The notes: generated by a model from the sequence alone, not told the origin. A stretch of 64,000 bases of DNA from PALSA-505 sp036501145 (GCA_036501145.1 DASYAV010000081.1:1-64000); one strand, 5' to 3'. Counted from the stretch's first letter, positions 8,337 to 16,815 are shown. Program-made: numbers and translations.

Positions 8337-9224
8337 TCAGGGGTGGGAGAGCACGTGCCGGGCGATCTGGGCGTGGCTGGCGAACCAGACGCCTGGCCGG
8401 GCGGCCATGTGCTCGATGAGCTCGCTGAGTACGACCATGCGTGACCGGTGCCCGATGACGTGGGGATGCATGGTCAGCTGGAACAGTCCCCCGTCGGCGT
8501 AGGCGCCCTCGAATTCGTCGGTCCAGATGGTCAGCACGCTGCGCGGGCTGGCATACGGGCGCAGCGCGGTGTAGCGCTCCATCGGGAAGTAGACCGCGTC
8601 GTCGCGGATCCACTCCACCGGGATCTCCACCACGCCGGACGGCTCGCCGTCCTGCACGATCTCGTACGGCTCGTCGTCGGCCATCAGGGACGAGTCGTAG
8701 GTCAGGCCGAGCTCCCTGATGGTCCCCAGGGTGGCGGGGCTGAAGTCCCAGGACGGCGTGCGGATCCCCACCGGCCGGGTGCCGGTGCTCTTTTCCAGCA
8801 CGTCGGCGCTGCGCAGTGCCAGCTCACGCTCGCTGCCCGGCGGCAGGGCCTCGATCCGCTCGTGGATCCAGCCGTGCATCGCGACCTCGTGCCCTTCGGC
8901 GGCGTAACGGCGCACCTCGTCGGGGTGCAGCAGCGCGGACACCGCGGGCATGAAGAACGTCGCCGGTATCCCCCGCCGGGCCAGCAGGTCCAGGATCCGC
9001 GGGGCGCCCACCCGCGCCCCGTACTCCCCCCGGGACAGCTTCCCCGGGCCGGTCTCGCCGTCCCGGAGCGGGATCGTCTCATGATCGGAGTCAAAGGACA
9101 GCGCCACCGCCACCCGCGCCCCGTCTGGCCAGCCGGGCCGCAGCGGCCGGCCCGCCCGGACATGCCCGACCTGCTCACGCCAGGTGGCCTCATCCCACTG
9201 CCAGGGCGCGACCTCATCCACCAC
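8337..9224 (-). CDS. Polysaccharide deacetylase family protein (NodB/PuuE-like)
   Basis: About 295 residues with the NodB-type metal-hydrolase fold. Metal-site motifs are SFDSDHET (about 43-50) and MHGWIHE; conserved RTPSWDFS and MHPHVIGHR follow. There is no signal peptide, so it is cytoplasmic and closer to the PuuE/allantoinase-like or imidase branch than to cell-wall chitin deacetylases. The tandem GTGs at 9224 and 9221 sit just after GGAGGAGG; either could start translation. It is co-directional with a hypothetical gene 26 bases downstream. The substrate is probably a cyclic amide or N-acyl compound, but that is family inference only. Confidence 0.82.
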   Translation of the reverse strand: MVDEVAPWQWDEATWREQVGHVRAGRPLRPGWPDGARVAVALSFDSDHETIPLRDGETGPGKLSRGEYGARVGAPRILDLLARRGIPATFFMPAVSALLHPDEVRRYAAEGHEVAMHGWIHERIEALPPGSERELALRSADVLEKSTGTRPVGIRTPSWDFSPATLGTIRELGLTYDSSLMADDEPYEIVQDGEPSGVVEIPVEWIRDDAVYFPMERYTALRPYASPRSVLTIWTDEFEGAYADGGLFQLTMHPHVIGHRSRMVVLSELIEHMAARPGVWFASHAQIARHVLSHP

Positions 9225-9307
9225 TGCCTCCTCCGCGGATAGACGACCTTGGGAACGATTCTCCCCGCCGGTCGCGCCGCGCCACAGGCCGCGGTGCCCT
9301 TCGCCGG

Positions 9308-9645
9308 CTACCCGGCACTGCTGATCTTGACAATGGCGGCGGTGGTGGCCTTGACGGTGAGGCTGATTCTGCCCTGCGTGCCAGGGGTCAGCGCGGCCCA
9401 CCCGCCCATCCCAGGTGGCAGAGATTGCGCAGGCCCAGGTTGCGGAAGAGGGTGATGAGTGAGCGGTTGGCCGGGCTGAACAGGTTGCCCGACAGCCCGG
9501 CGTCGCCGGCGGTGAGCGGCCCCCGCTCGAAACTCAGCCCGGCGAAGTCGCCGGGAACCACCGGCCCGGGATGCTCATCGTCAACGGTGATCGTTACCGG
9601 CTGGCCGGCCGGTAAGCCGGCCCCGTGCAGGCTGGACGAGGTCAT
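9308..9645 (-). pseudogene. Internally deleted paralogue of the GH79-like gene
   Basis: Reading leftward from an ATG at 9645, the product matches the first about 75 residues of the intact GH79-like protein at 12225-13796 (PVTITVDDEHPGP, FAGLSFERGPLTAGDAG, SLITLFRNLGL). Directly after this, in a shifted frame, comes the match to its last 28 residues (ISLTVKATTAAIVKI, compare ITLTVPTATAAVVRV), ending at a stop at 9310-9308. The roughly 420 central residues, including both catalytic glutamates, are missing. This is a deletion relic of a tandem or dispersed duplicate. Confidence 0.85.
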
Positions 9646-9761
9646 CACCCTCACCCCCAGGGTGTCGAGGCGGATCGGGAATCGCTGTACTGGTGCGCGG
9701 GGTGAGTCAGCAGGATCCTTGTGCACCGCGGGGTCTGACGCAATACCTGGTGGCCGGGCTG

Positions 9762-9775
9762 GCCTGCCGGCAGGC
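9762..9775 (-). terminator. Short hairpin after the propeller gene
   Basis: A perfect 14-bp palindrome (GCCTGCCGGCAGGC) starts two bases beyond the TAA of the propeller gene on the minus strand. It lacks a T tract, as is common in actinomycetes. A terminator role is likely but not certain. Confidence 0.45.
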
Positions 9776-9776
9776 G

Positions 9777-11102
9777 TTACCAGGCCTCGGTGGCCTCGCG
9801 GTGGGCGAACCCCGTGGGCGGCAGCGGGATCAGCCGCCCCTGGTGCAGCCAGCCGTTGAACTCGTTGCTGCAGTGCGGGCCGCAGATGCCGCCGTCGAGG
9901 ATCAGATTGCGGCCTGAGGCGTCGGCGATCAGCGTGAGCGGGTCGGACATGGGGCCGCTGACCTCGCTGGTGTCACCGAGGTGCCGCTGGTAGAGCACGC
10001 CAAACTGGCGGCCGGTGGCCGTGGAAATCTGCTCGATGGTCATGTCTGCCGGGAAGATACCGCTGATCTGCGGATTGCCGACGACCTGGCCGTGCAGCAC
10101 CATGGCCGTGATCACCGACCCGTCTGGGCTGATCAGCGCCTGGGCGAGGTAGGGCAGCCGGGGTGACTGCGCCAGCAGCAGGCGGCCCTCCAGCACGCGG
10201 CCGCCGGGCGCGGCCGGGTCGATGGCCCGCAGCTGCGCCAGCCGCTGCCCGGGCGAGCAGTCCTCACCGCCCAGGCCGGAGTAGTCCCGGCACCACTCGC
10301 CGAGCACGGCCAGCTCACGGCCGCCGGCCGTCCAGGACAGGCTGCCCAGCCGGAAGTGCCCATACCCCCCGGTGGGTTGCCCGCCCCGCCAGATGCTCTG
10401 CGTGCCGGTGGCGGTATGGATCAGCACGAGCTGATCGGACCGGTCGGGGCTCGTGAAACGGTTGCCGCCCAGGTGGCGCTCGCGCTGGTAGTAGGCGCCG
10501 ACAGCGACCATCGAGCCGTCCGGTGAGGCGGCCAGCGCGTCCGCCGCCCACCCTGGGCGCAGGGATCCGCCGGGCATCCGGGTGAACCCCGTGACCTGCC
10601 CGTTCCCGGTGAGCCGGAACCGGTAGATCTGCTCACCAGACCGGCCGTGCTCGAACGCGGCGAGGTAGAAACCCCCGTTCCCTGCGGCGGCCAGCGCAGG
10701 CGGCACGGACCCGCTGACCTCGAGCGACGGCGCCGGTACGGTCGCGACGATGTTGCCGGTGGCGGTCGACCGGACCACGGTCTTCCAGCTGCCCAAATCG
10801 ATCGTCAGGTAGAACCGGTGCGGCGCCGCGGACGGGTGCGCCGGGCCGGCCTGCCGGGGCGTCCCGGACAGCCCGTTCGACGCCGCCACAGCCAGGCCGA
10901 TCACCGCCACCACGGCCACGGCCGCGGCGACGGGAGCGGCCCACGCCCGGTGCCGCCAGCGTCTCCCGGCCGGCTGGCGCCGTTCTCCGGCCAGCCGGCG
11001 CCCCCGGGCCGGCGACGCGCTCAGCGGGCGCAGTTCCTCCTCGTGCACGGTGCTGGCCGCGGCGTTCATCGCATCGGTCAGGCGGTCCAGGGTGCTGGTC
11101 AT
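9777..11102 (-). CDS. Membrane-anchored beta-propeller protein, partner of SigE-type sigma factor
   Basis: 441 residues. A short cytoplasmic N-terminus (about 1-55) is followed by one membrane helix (about 56-76, APVAAAVAVVAVIGLAVAAS) and a large outer domain of WD40/YVTN-like blades (SPDGSMVAVGAYY, DPAAPGGRVLEG, SPDGSVITAMVLHG). Its ATG overlaps the sigma factor stop as ATGA, so the two are translationally coupled. The layout fits an anti-sigma or sensor role, with the N-terminus contacting the sigma factor and the propeller reading an outside signal. No zinc-finger (ZAS) anti-sigma motif is visible, so the contact must differ from classical RsrA-type proteins. Confidence 0.7.
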   Translation of the reverse strand: MTSTLDRLTDAMNAAASTVHEEELRPLSASPARGRRLAGERRQPAGRRWRHRAWAAPVAAAVAVVAVIGLAVAASNGLSGTPRQAGPAHPSAAPHRFYLTIDLGSWKTVVRSTATGNIVATVPAPSLEVSGSVPPALAAAGNGGFYLAAFEHGRSGEQIYRFRLTGNGQVTGFTRMPGGSLRPGWAADALAASPDGSMVAVGAYYQRERHLGGNRFTSPDRSDQLVLIHTATGTQSIWRGGQPTGGYGHFRLGSLSWTAGGRELAVLGEWCRDYSGLGGEDCSPGQRLAQLRAIDPAAPGGRVLEGRLLLAQSPRLPYLAQALISPDGSVITAMVLHGQVVGNPQISGIFPADMTIEQISTATGRQFGVLYQRHLGDTSEVSGPMSDPLTLIADASGRNLILDGGICGPHCSNEFNGWLHQGRLIPLPPTGFAHREATEAW

Positions 11103-11719
11103 CGTTCCTCCCCGAGCTGGCGGCCCAGGGCCGCAAGTCCTCGTGCCGCGGCAGACTTGACCGACCCCTCGCTGATGCCGAGAGTGGCTGCGACCTCGCG
11201 CACCGGCAGATCCAGGTAGTACCGGAGCACCAGCACCTCGCGGCGGCGGCGCGGCAGGGCCGCCAGTCCCGCCAGCACCCGCCGCCGGTCCTCGGCCAGG
11301 ATCGCCGTGTGCTCGGCGGACTCCTGTGTGTCGGGCCACGGCGCCGTGCGGGTGAGCGCGACCCGGCGGGCGAGCGCGCGCCGCCGGTGCACGCTGCGGC
11401 AGCCGTTCACCACGGCCGTGCGCACGTAGGCAACGGCACTGTCCTGGGCAAGCTTCCGGTGCCCGGCGCACAGCCGGGTGAACACGTCCTGCACCACGTC
11501 CTCGGCGCAGGCACGGTCACCCAGCAGAAGCAGCGCCAGCCGGACCAGGTCCGCGTGATGCTGCCGGAAGATCACCGCGGCGTCGAGCCACCCGCCGGGA
11601 GCCTGCGCCTGCGGACGGCCCGACTCGGCGCCGTCGTCCCTGCCGCCGTCCACGCCGGCGGTCCCGGGTGGCACGCCGAGCGCGCCAGGCTGTCTGTAGT
11701 CCACATCACTAGTACGCAC
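11099..11719 (-). CDS. SigE family RNA polymerase sigma factor (ECF group)
   Basis: About 206 residues. Region 2 is visible as FRQHHADLVRLALLLLGD with AEDVVQDVFTRL. Region 4 is visible as LAALPRRRREVLVLRYYLDL with a helix-turn-helix (VREVAATLGISEGSVKSAAARG). It is translationally coupled to the downstream propeller gene. The start is uncertain: GTG at 11719 or GTG at 11704. An ECF-like promoter (CAACC at 11736-11732, 15 bases, CGTA at 11716-11713) would put the transcript start near 11706 and favour the 11704 start as leaderless. The N-terminal about 40 residues before region 2 are not conserved. Confidence 0.85.
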   Translation of the reverse strand: MRTSDVDYRQPGALGVPPGTAGVDGGRDDGAESGRPQAQAPGGWLDAAVIFRQHHADLVRLALLLLGDRACAEDVVQDVFTRLCAGHRKLAQDSAVAYVRTAVVNGCRSVHRRRALARRVALTRTAPWPDTQESAEHTAILAEDRRRVLAGLAALPRRRREVLVLRYYLDLPVREVAATLGISEGSVKSAAARGLAALGRQLGEER

Positions 11720-11736
11720 GACCGCCGGATCGGTTG
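11713..11736 (-). promoter_or_regulatory. ECF-like promoter of the first sigma factor
   Basis: On the minus strand CAACC (11736-11732) is followed by 15 bases and CGTA (11716-11713), resembling the -35/-10 pair used by many ECF sigma factors. The same arrangement precedes the second sigma factor at 36391. Autoregulation is inferred. If used, it makes the GTG at 11704 the likely leaderless start. Confidence 0.45.
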
Positions 11737-11798
11737 CCCAGCCCTCGCCGGCTCCGGGCGGCAGGAATCTTCGCCCCGCCCTGTCCCGTGGAACCGGC

Positions 11799-12185
11799 AT
11801 GGTTCTGGTGGACGCCGCACACGAAGAGCTCGATGACCAGTTGCCGCAGATCTACCGGGAGTGGCTGGCCGAGTTCGTTCCCGGCGTCAGCGAACCGTCT
11901 CGGCAGGCCAGGGCGGCCATCCGCCGGCTGCCAGGCCTGGACGACCTGCCGCTGGCGGTCATCACGCACACCCGCTGCGACTGGATACCCGAGGAGTTCG
12001 GGCTGAGCCAGGCAGAGCTTGACGAGGCTGAGCGTCTGTAGCAGTGGCACCAGCGGCTGCTGACCGGGCTGTCCTCCCGGTCACGGCTGCAGATCGCCGG
12101 GAACAGTGGCCATCTGATCCCGCTTCAGCAGCCGGAACTGGTCGTCGAGGCGATCGGCCGGGTGCTGGCACGCGGTGCCGGATGA
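11799..12185 (+). pseudogene. C-terminal remnant of an alpha/beta hydrolase with in-frame stop
   Basis: The frame opens with MVLVDAAHEEL, the strand after the nucleophile elbow in alpha/beta hydrolases, and runs to a TAG at 12039-12041. It then continues in the same frame as QWHQRLLTGLSSRSRLQIAGNSGHLIPLQQPELVVEAI, which contains the catalytic His (SGHLIPL), ending at TGA 12185. The nucleophile half is absent. So the gene is 5'-truncated and interrupted by one nonsense codon. Confidence 0.75.
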
Positions 12186-12224
12186 TGCACCGGTCGGTGG
12201 CCGCGCCGGGCGTTGCGGGCGGTC

Positions 12225-13796
12225 TCAGCGCCTGGCCTGGACCCGGACGACGGCGGCGGTGGCGGTGGGGACGGTCAGGGTGATGCCAGGGCGGGCGCCG
12301 GTGGCCAGCGGGCGCCAGGTTCCGGCCCAGGGTGCGCCGCCGGTGATGGCGGCGCCGCCGAGGGTGGCGGTGCCGCTGGTCACGTCGCCCGGCGATCCGC
12401 TGTCCAGCGTGAGGACCTCGGCGTGGTGCGGTCCGGGGCCGGGCACGCTGATCGTCACGGCGGCGTCCGCGGCGTGCTCGCCGTAGGTCTTGTTGACGAC
12501 CGTGACGAAGTCCTCCCCCACCGTGCTGCCTGGAACTGGGCCGCCTGGATCTGGGCCGACGCAGTAGGCGGTGAGGTTGATGCCGTCCGGGTTGCCGATC
12601 CGGACCGGCTTGCTGTGCCCGGCCGAGCCTAGGGCGAACGCCTTGATGCCGTACGCCTTGGGGCTGACCGCGCAGCCGGCGGCCGGGCCGGCCGGGGCGG
12701 GCACGATCGTGTCGGTGTACAGCCACTGCTTGTTGTGGAAGTTCACGCCGGCCGCGCCGTGCGCGGCCCACCAGTGCAGGTGATCGAGCGCCCACAGCGC
12801 CGCCGCGAAGGCGTTGCTGGCCCCGGGCACGCCGCCGAGGTAGTCGTTCGACTCGGTCAGCCGGTAGCGCAGCCCGGCCGCGGTCACCGCGGCGAGGTTG
12901 CTGCGGTGCAGCCAGGGATAGGGAACGTAGCTGGTCCCGGCGGGCTGGCTGCCGGGCAGCGTGCCGGTCACCCACTCCGGCGACAGCATGTTGCCGATGG
13001 CCTGTGCGGCGGTGGATTCTTTCGGGTCGGCGCCGGCGTAGTAGTGCTGGGTGATGTCGGTCACCGGGGCGCGGGCCGGGCCGTCGGCGGTGAACCGCTC
13101 CGTCCAGGACCGGCCGGAGCCGGGGTCGGGGCTGTAGGTCCTGGCGGTGTAGTCCCCGGTGTCCGGGCCGGACAGTGGGGCGCCGGGCGCGGCGGCGCTG
13201 ACCGCGTCGGCGAACGTCTGCCAGCGGTCCAGATAGGACCGGTACGCCGAGCCAGGGACCCCGGGGACGTCCTCGACGATCGCCGGGTCCACCAGGTGCC
13301 CGGCATGGCTGTGGAAGGCGTGCCAGTCGGGCTCGTTGCCGATGGCGAAGCTGGCCAGGTGCTCGCGGTAGCGGCTCCAGATGTACCCGGCGATGCGGGC
13401 GTTGGCGGGGACCAGATCCTCGATGGGTGCGTCCGCGCGGCTGAGCAGCCGCAGCGTGTAGATGACCCGCTGTCCGGCCGCGGCGGCGAAGCCGAAGAGG
13501 TGGTCGATCCCGGTGAATCCGTCCGGGCCCGTCCCGGCCGGGATCCGCTGGTCCACTGAGCCGCCGCCGACCCGCAGGCTGCCCAGGCCGGCGTTGCGGA
13601 ACAGCGTGACAAGCTCGGTGTTGCCCGGGCGGAACAGGTAGCCTCGCACGCCGGCGTGGCCGGGCACGAGCGGCCCCACCTCGAAGCTCAGCCCGGCGAA
13701 GTCGGCCGGGATGGGCGATGCCGGCGGGACCGGGGCGCCGGGCACCTCCTCGCCGACGGTGATGGTGACGGGGTGGCGGCCGGGCTGCATAGTCAT
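12225..13796 (-). CDS. GH79-like glycoside hydrolase (beta-glucuronidase/heparanase type)
   Basis: 523 residues with a TIM barrel and C-terminal beta-sandwich of the GH79 pattern. The likely acid/base is Glu155 (FAIGNEPDWH) and the likely nucleophile Glu315 (RLTESNDY). The C-terminus matches the GH79 C-terminal domain style (TVVNKTYGEHAADAAVTISV). There is no signal peptide, so it appears cytoplasmic. It starts only 6 bases after the paaE stop, with no clear ribosome site, and may be read through from the paa operon, which is an odd association. A decayed paralogue lies at 9308-9645. GH79 enzymes act on glucuronides or glucosides; the substrate here is not known. Confidence 0.78.
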   Translation of the reverse strand: MTMQPGRHPVTITVGEEVPGAPVPPASPIPADFAGLSFEVGPLVPGHAGVRGYLFRPGNTELVTLFRNAGLGSLRVGGGSVDQRIPAGTGPDGFTGIDHLFGFAAAAGQRVIYTLRLLSRADAPIEDLVPANARIAGYIWSRYREHLASFAIGNEPDWHAFHSHAGHLVDPAIVEDVPGVPGSAYRSYLDRWQTFADAVSAAAPGAPLSGPDTGDYTARTYSPDPGSGRSWTERFTADGPARAPVTDITQHYYAGADPKESTAAQAIGNMLSPEWVTGTLPGSQPAGTSYVPYPWLHRSNLAAVTAAGLRYRLTESNDYLGGVPGASNAFAAALWALDHLHWWAAHGAAGVNFHNKQWLYTDTIVPAPAGPAAGCAVSPKAYGIKAFALGSAGHSKPVRIGNPDGINLTAYCVGPDPGGPVPGSTVGEDFVTVVNKTYGEHAADAAVTISVPGPGPHHAEVLTLDSGSPGDVTSGTATLGGAAITGGAPWAGTWRPLATGARPGITLTVPTATAAVVRVQARR

Positions 13797-13802
13797 CGCG
13801 GA

Positions 13803-14891
13803 TCAGGCGTCGTAGTCGACGGTCAGCTCGTCGGTGACCGGCAGCGACTGGCAGGTCAGCACGAATCCGGCGTCCACCTCGGGCTGTTCCAGGGCGAAGT
13901 TGCGGCGCATCCGCACCTCGCCGGAGGTGACCCGGGCCCGGCAGGTGCCGCAGACGCCGCCCTTGCAGGCGAACGGCAGGTCGGGCCGGGCGCGCTGCGC
14001 ACCGTCCAGCACCGGGGTGCCGGGCGGGATGGTGACCTCGGTGCGGCGGCCGTCCAGCACGACCGTGGCCTGGCAGCCGCCGGTCAGCGGCTGTTCGACG
14101 TGCTGCTCCTGCTCGGGCGGGGTGTCCTCGACATAGAACAGCTCACGGTGCACCCGCTCACCCGGCACGCCCAGCCCGGCCAGCACCTCCATGGCGCCGG
14201 TGACCATCCCGAACGGGCCGCACAGCCACCAGTGGGCCACGCCGGGAACGTCGCACAGCACCGGCAGCAGCCGGTCCAGCCGCCCGGCGTCTAGCCGCCC
14301 GCTGAACAGCTCGACCTCCTGCGGCTCCCGGGACAGCACGTGGGCGAGCTGGAACCGGGCCGGGTAGCGGTCCTTCAGGTCGGCGACCTCGTCGGCGAAC
14401 ATCACCGACCCGGCCCGCCGGTTGCCATACAGCAGGGTCACCTCGGAACCCGGTGTGCGCAGCGCGGACGCGGCGATCGACAGCACCGGGGTGATGCCGG
14501 ACCCGGCGGCGATGAGCACGTGCCTGGCCGGCACGGACAGGTCGGTGGTGAACGAGCCGGACGGCGGCTGCACCTCGATCCGGTCCCCCGGCGTCACGTC
14601 GCGGACCAGCCAGCCGGACAGCGCGCCGCCGGGCACCTCGCGCACCCCGATCCGGGGCGGCTGGCCGGCCGGCGCGCAGATCGAGTAGGACCGGCGTTCC
14701 TCCCGCCCGTCCAGCATGCGGCGCAGGGTGAGCGACTGACCGGGCGCGAAGCGGTACTCGGCGGCCAGCGCGTCCGGGACGTCGAAGGTCACCGCGGCCG
14801 CGTCCGCGCACAGCCGGTCGGTCCGGGCCACGGTCAGCTCGTGGAACCGCCGCCGGCCCGGGCTGGTGGCCTGGCTGGCCAGCGCGGTCAC
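13803..14891 (-). CDS. paaE: Phenylacetyl-CoA epoxidase reductase subunit PaaE
   Basis: 362 residues. An FNR-like flavin domain (RRSYSICA for FAD) and NAD-binding domain (AAGSGITPVLSIA, CGPFGMV) precede a C-terminal plant-type [2Fe-2S] ferredoxin domain with Cys ligands in ACKGGVCGTC and a last Cys in VLTCQ. It passes electrons from NAD(P)H to the PaaABC(D) complex for epoxidation of phenylacetyl-CoA. The GTG start lies one base after the paaD stop. It is the last recognisable gene of the paaZABCDE operon. Confidence 0.95.
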   Translation of the reverse strand: MTALASQATSPGRRRFHELTVARTDRLCADAAAVTFDVPDALAAEYRFAPGQSLTLRRMLDGREERRSYSICAPAGQPPRIGVREVPGGALSGWLVRDVTPGDRIEVQPPSGSFTTDLSVPARHVLIAAGSGITPVLSIAASALRTPGSEVTLLYGNRRAGSVMFADEVADLKDRYPARFQLAHVLSREPQEVELFSGRLDAGRLDRLLPVLCDVPGVAHWWLCGPFGMVTGAMEVLAGLGVPGERVHRELFYVEDTPPEQEQHVEQPLTGGCQATVVLDGRRTEVTIPPGTPVLDGAQRARPDLPFACKGGVCGTCRARVTSGEVRMRRNFALEQPEVDAGFVLTCQSLPVTDELTVDYDA

Positions 14892-14892
14892 C

Positions 14893-15543
14893 TCATGCCT
14901 CCTTCATGTGCTCGAACGGCTCCGCGCAAGACAGGCACCGGTACAGGTCTTTGCACGCGGTTCCGCTGAACGCGGCGGTGCGCTCGGTGCGCGGTGACCC
15001 GCAGGCCGGGCAGGGCACGGTGGGCGGCGCCGGGCTCAGCGTGAGCGGCACAGGACCGGGTGCCCGGCCCGCCCGCTGGCCTCCCGCCGCAGCGGGGCCG
15101 GACGGGGCGGTGCCAGACAGAGCAGTGCCGGGCGGGGCAGTGCCGGGCGGGGCGATGCCGGCCGCGGCGAGCTTGCGGCGGCCCTCGGCGGTGATCCAGC
15201 CGGGCGACCAGGGCGGGCTGAGCACCATCCGGATCTCGGCGCCGGGGAACCCGGCCGCGGCCAGCCGCGCCGCCACATCGGCCTGGATCTCGCGCAGTGC
15301 CGGGCAGCCGGAATAGGTCGGCGTGAGCGACACCGTCACCCGCCCGCCGTGCACGCTGACCGCACGCAGGATGCCCAGGTCGGCCACGGTGAGCATGGGC
15401 AGTTCGGGGTCGGGGGTGGCCGACGCGGCCCGGCGCGCCCGCTTCAGGGTGCCGGCCGTGTCCCGTGTCGCTGTGTCCCTAGCCGCGGTGTCCCTAGCCA
15501 CGGTGTCCCCTGCCACGGTGTCGCCTGCCACGGTGTCGCCCAT
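14893..15543 (-). CDS. paaD: Phenylacetyl-CoA epoxidase subunit PaaD
   Basis: 216 residues. The core is a DUF59/MIP18-type domain (TVADLGILRAVSVHGGRVTVSLTPTYSGCPA), followed by a C-terminal zinc ribbon (CPACGS and CLSCAEPF). PaaD is thought to help Fe-S or diiron assembly for the epoxidase. The protein is extended by a low-complexity N-terminus made of GDTVA/RDTAA-like five-to-six-residue repeats and a PPGTA/LSGTA-rich linker before the zinc ribbon, both longer than usual. The start ATG shares one base with the paaC stop (TGATG). Confidence 0.92.
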   Translation of the reverse strand: MGDTVAGDTVAGDTVARDTAARDTATRDTAGTLKRARRAASATPDPELPMLTVADLGILRAVSVHGGRVTVSLTPTYSGCPALREIQADVAARLAAAGFPGAEIRMVLSPPWSPGWITAEGRRKLAAAGIAPPGTAPPGTALSGTAPSGPAAAGGQRAGRAPGPVPLTLSPAPPTVPCPACGSPRTERTAAFSGTACKDLYRCLSCAEPFEHMKEA

Positions 15544-16475
15544 CACCAGGTCGCCCCCGGCATGGCCCGGGCCACGCTCTGCATCTCCGCCAGCAGATAG
15601 CCGAGCGCCTCGGTGTGCACGCCCTCCCGGCCGGCCTGTCCCCGCACCCCGGCCAGCCCCGGCACCTGCGGCCAGCTCAGCCCGGCCTCGCCCAGCACCT
15701 GGCCGAGCACCGCGTCGAACTCGGCCCGCACGTGCGCCGGATCCACCGCGACCCCGGCGGCGGCCAGCCGCCGCTCGATCCCGGCGGGCTCGAACAACTC
15801 GGGCACCAGCGGCGCCACCGCCGCCAGCCCGGCCACCATCCGGTCGTGGGAGTACTCGGTGCCGTCGCCCAGCCGGACCACCCACTGCGCCGCGTAGTCG
15901 CGGTGGTAAGTGACCTCCCGCACGCCCTGCGCGGCCACCGCGGCCAGCACCGGGTCGGCCGAGCCGCCGGTGTCCCCATCCCCCGCCAGCCGGGCCAGCA
16001 ACGCCAGCCGCCACGTGCTGAACACCAGCAGCCTGGCCACCAGGCCGGCGAAGTCGGCGTCGGTGACCTCGGCCAGCCGGGCGTTGCGGAACTCCCGCTC
16101 GACCCGGCCGAACGCGTAGTCGTCCTCGGTGCGCGCGCTGCCGTCGGCCTTGCCCGCTCTGGTCAGCAGGAGCCGCGCCTGGCCGAGCAGGTCGAGCCCG
16201 ATGTTGGCCAGCGCGGTCTCTTCCTCCAGTTCCGGCGCGCGGGCCAGCCACTGCTGCAGCCGGTGCGACATGATCAGCGCGTCGTCGCCGAGCATCAGGC
16301 AGTACGCGGCCAGGTCGGCGCCGTCCACACCGTCCGGCACCGCGGTGTCCACCCCGGCCAGCGGGTCGGTGAAGCCGGTGCCGTAGGCCCACCGCTGCTC
16401 GTCGTTCTCCTCGGTGATCGCCTCGTAGGCACTGCCGGAGTAGGCACTGTCTTCGTAGGCACTGTCGAAACTCAT
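15543..16475 (-). CDS. paaC: Phenylacetyl-CoA epoxidase structural subunit PaaC
   Basis: 310 residues of the ferritin-like PaaC family, the structural partner of PaaA. Conserved segments are LMLGDDALIMSHRLQQWLARAPELEEETALANIGLDLLGQ (split here for family recognition as LGDDAL and ALANIGLDLLGQ), FSTWRLALL and EVTYHRDYAAQWVVRLGDGTEYS. The first 20 residues contain a small SAY-rich repeat (DSAYEDSAYSGSAYE). It is 16 bases downstream of paaB. Confidence 0.93.
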   Translation of the reverse strand: MSFDSAYEDSAYSGSAYEAITEENDEQRWAYGTGFTDPLAGVDTAVPDGVDGADLAAYCLMLGDDALIMSHRLQQWLARAPELEEETALANIGLDLLGQARLLLTRAGKADGSARTEDDYAFGRVEREFRNARLAEVTDADFAGLVARLLVFSTWRLALLARLAGDGDTGGSADPVLAAVAAQGVREVTYHRDYAAQWVVRLGDGTEYSHDRMVAGLAAVAPLVPELFEPAGIERRLAAAGVAVDPAHVRAEFDAVLGQVLGEAGLSWPQVPGLAGVRGQAGREGVHTEALGYLLAEMQSVARAMPGATW

Positions 16476-16491
16476 GATCAGTAGCCCGTGA

Positions 16492-16815
16492 TCAGATGTG
16501 CGGGACGGAATCGGGGATGTGGTAGAAGGTCGGGTGCCGGTAGACCTTGTCGCCGCTCGGTGCGAAGAACGGGTCCTTCTCGTCCGGGCTGGACGCGGTG
16601 ATGTCGGCGGCCCGCACCACCCAGATGCTGACGCCCTCGTTGCGCCGGGTGTACAGGTCGCGCGCGTGATGCAGCGCCATCTGCGGGTCGGCGGCGTGCA
16701 GCGACCCGACGTGCACGTGGTTCAGCCCGCGCTTGCTGCGCAGGAACACCTCGAACAGCGGCCAGTCCGACCGCGCCGTCTCGTCGCTCGCCACACGGCT
16801 GTCTTCGCTGCTCAT
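16492..16815 (-). CDS. paaB: Phenylacetyl-CoA epoxidase subunit PaaB
   Basis: 107 residues matching the small PaaB subunit: WPLFEVFLRSKRGLNHVHVGSLHA, ALHHARDLYTRRNEGVSIWVV, and the C-terminus KVYRHPTFYHIPD. It bridges PaaAC units in the epoxidase complex. The ATG overlaps the paaA stop (ATGA), which indicates coupling. Confidence 0.95.
   Translation of the reverse strand: MSSEDSRVASDETARSDWPLFEVFLRSKRGLNHVHVGSLHAADPQMALHHARDLYTRRNEGVSIWVVRAADITASSPDEKDPFFAPSGDKVYRHPTFYHIPDSVPHI

Noticed and set aside
9249..9455. A 68-codon plus-strand frame with a hydrophobic stretch
   Set aside because: It overlaps the GH79 relic on the other strand, has no ribosome site, and its helix is a reverse reading of the Ala/Val-rich GH79 tail.
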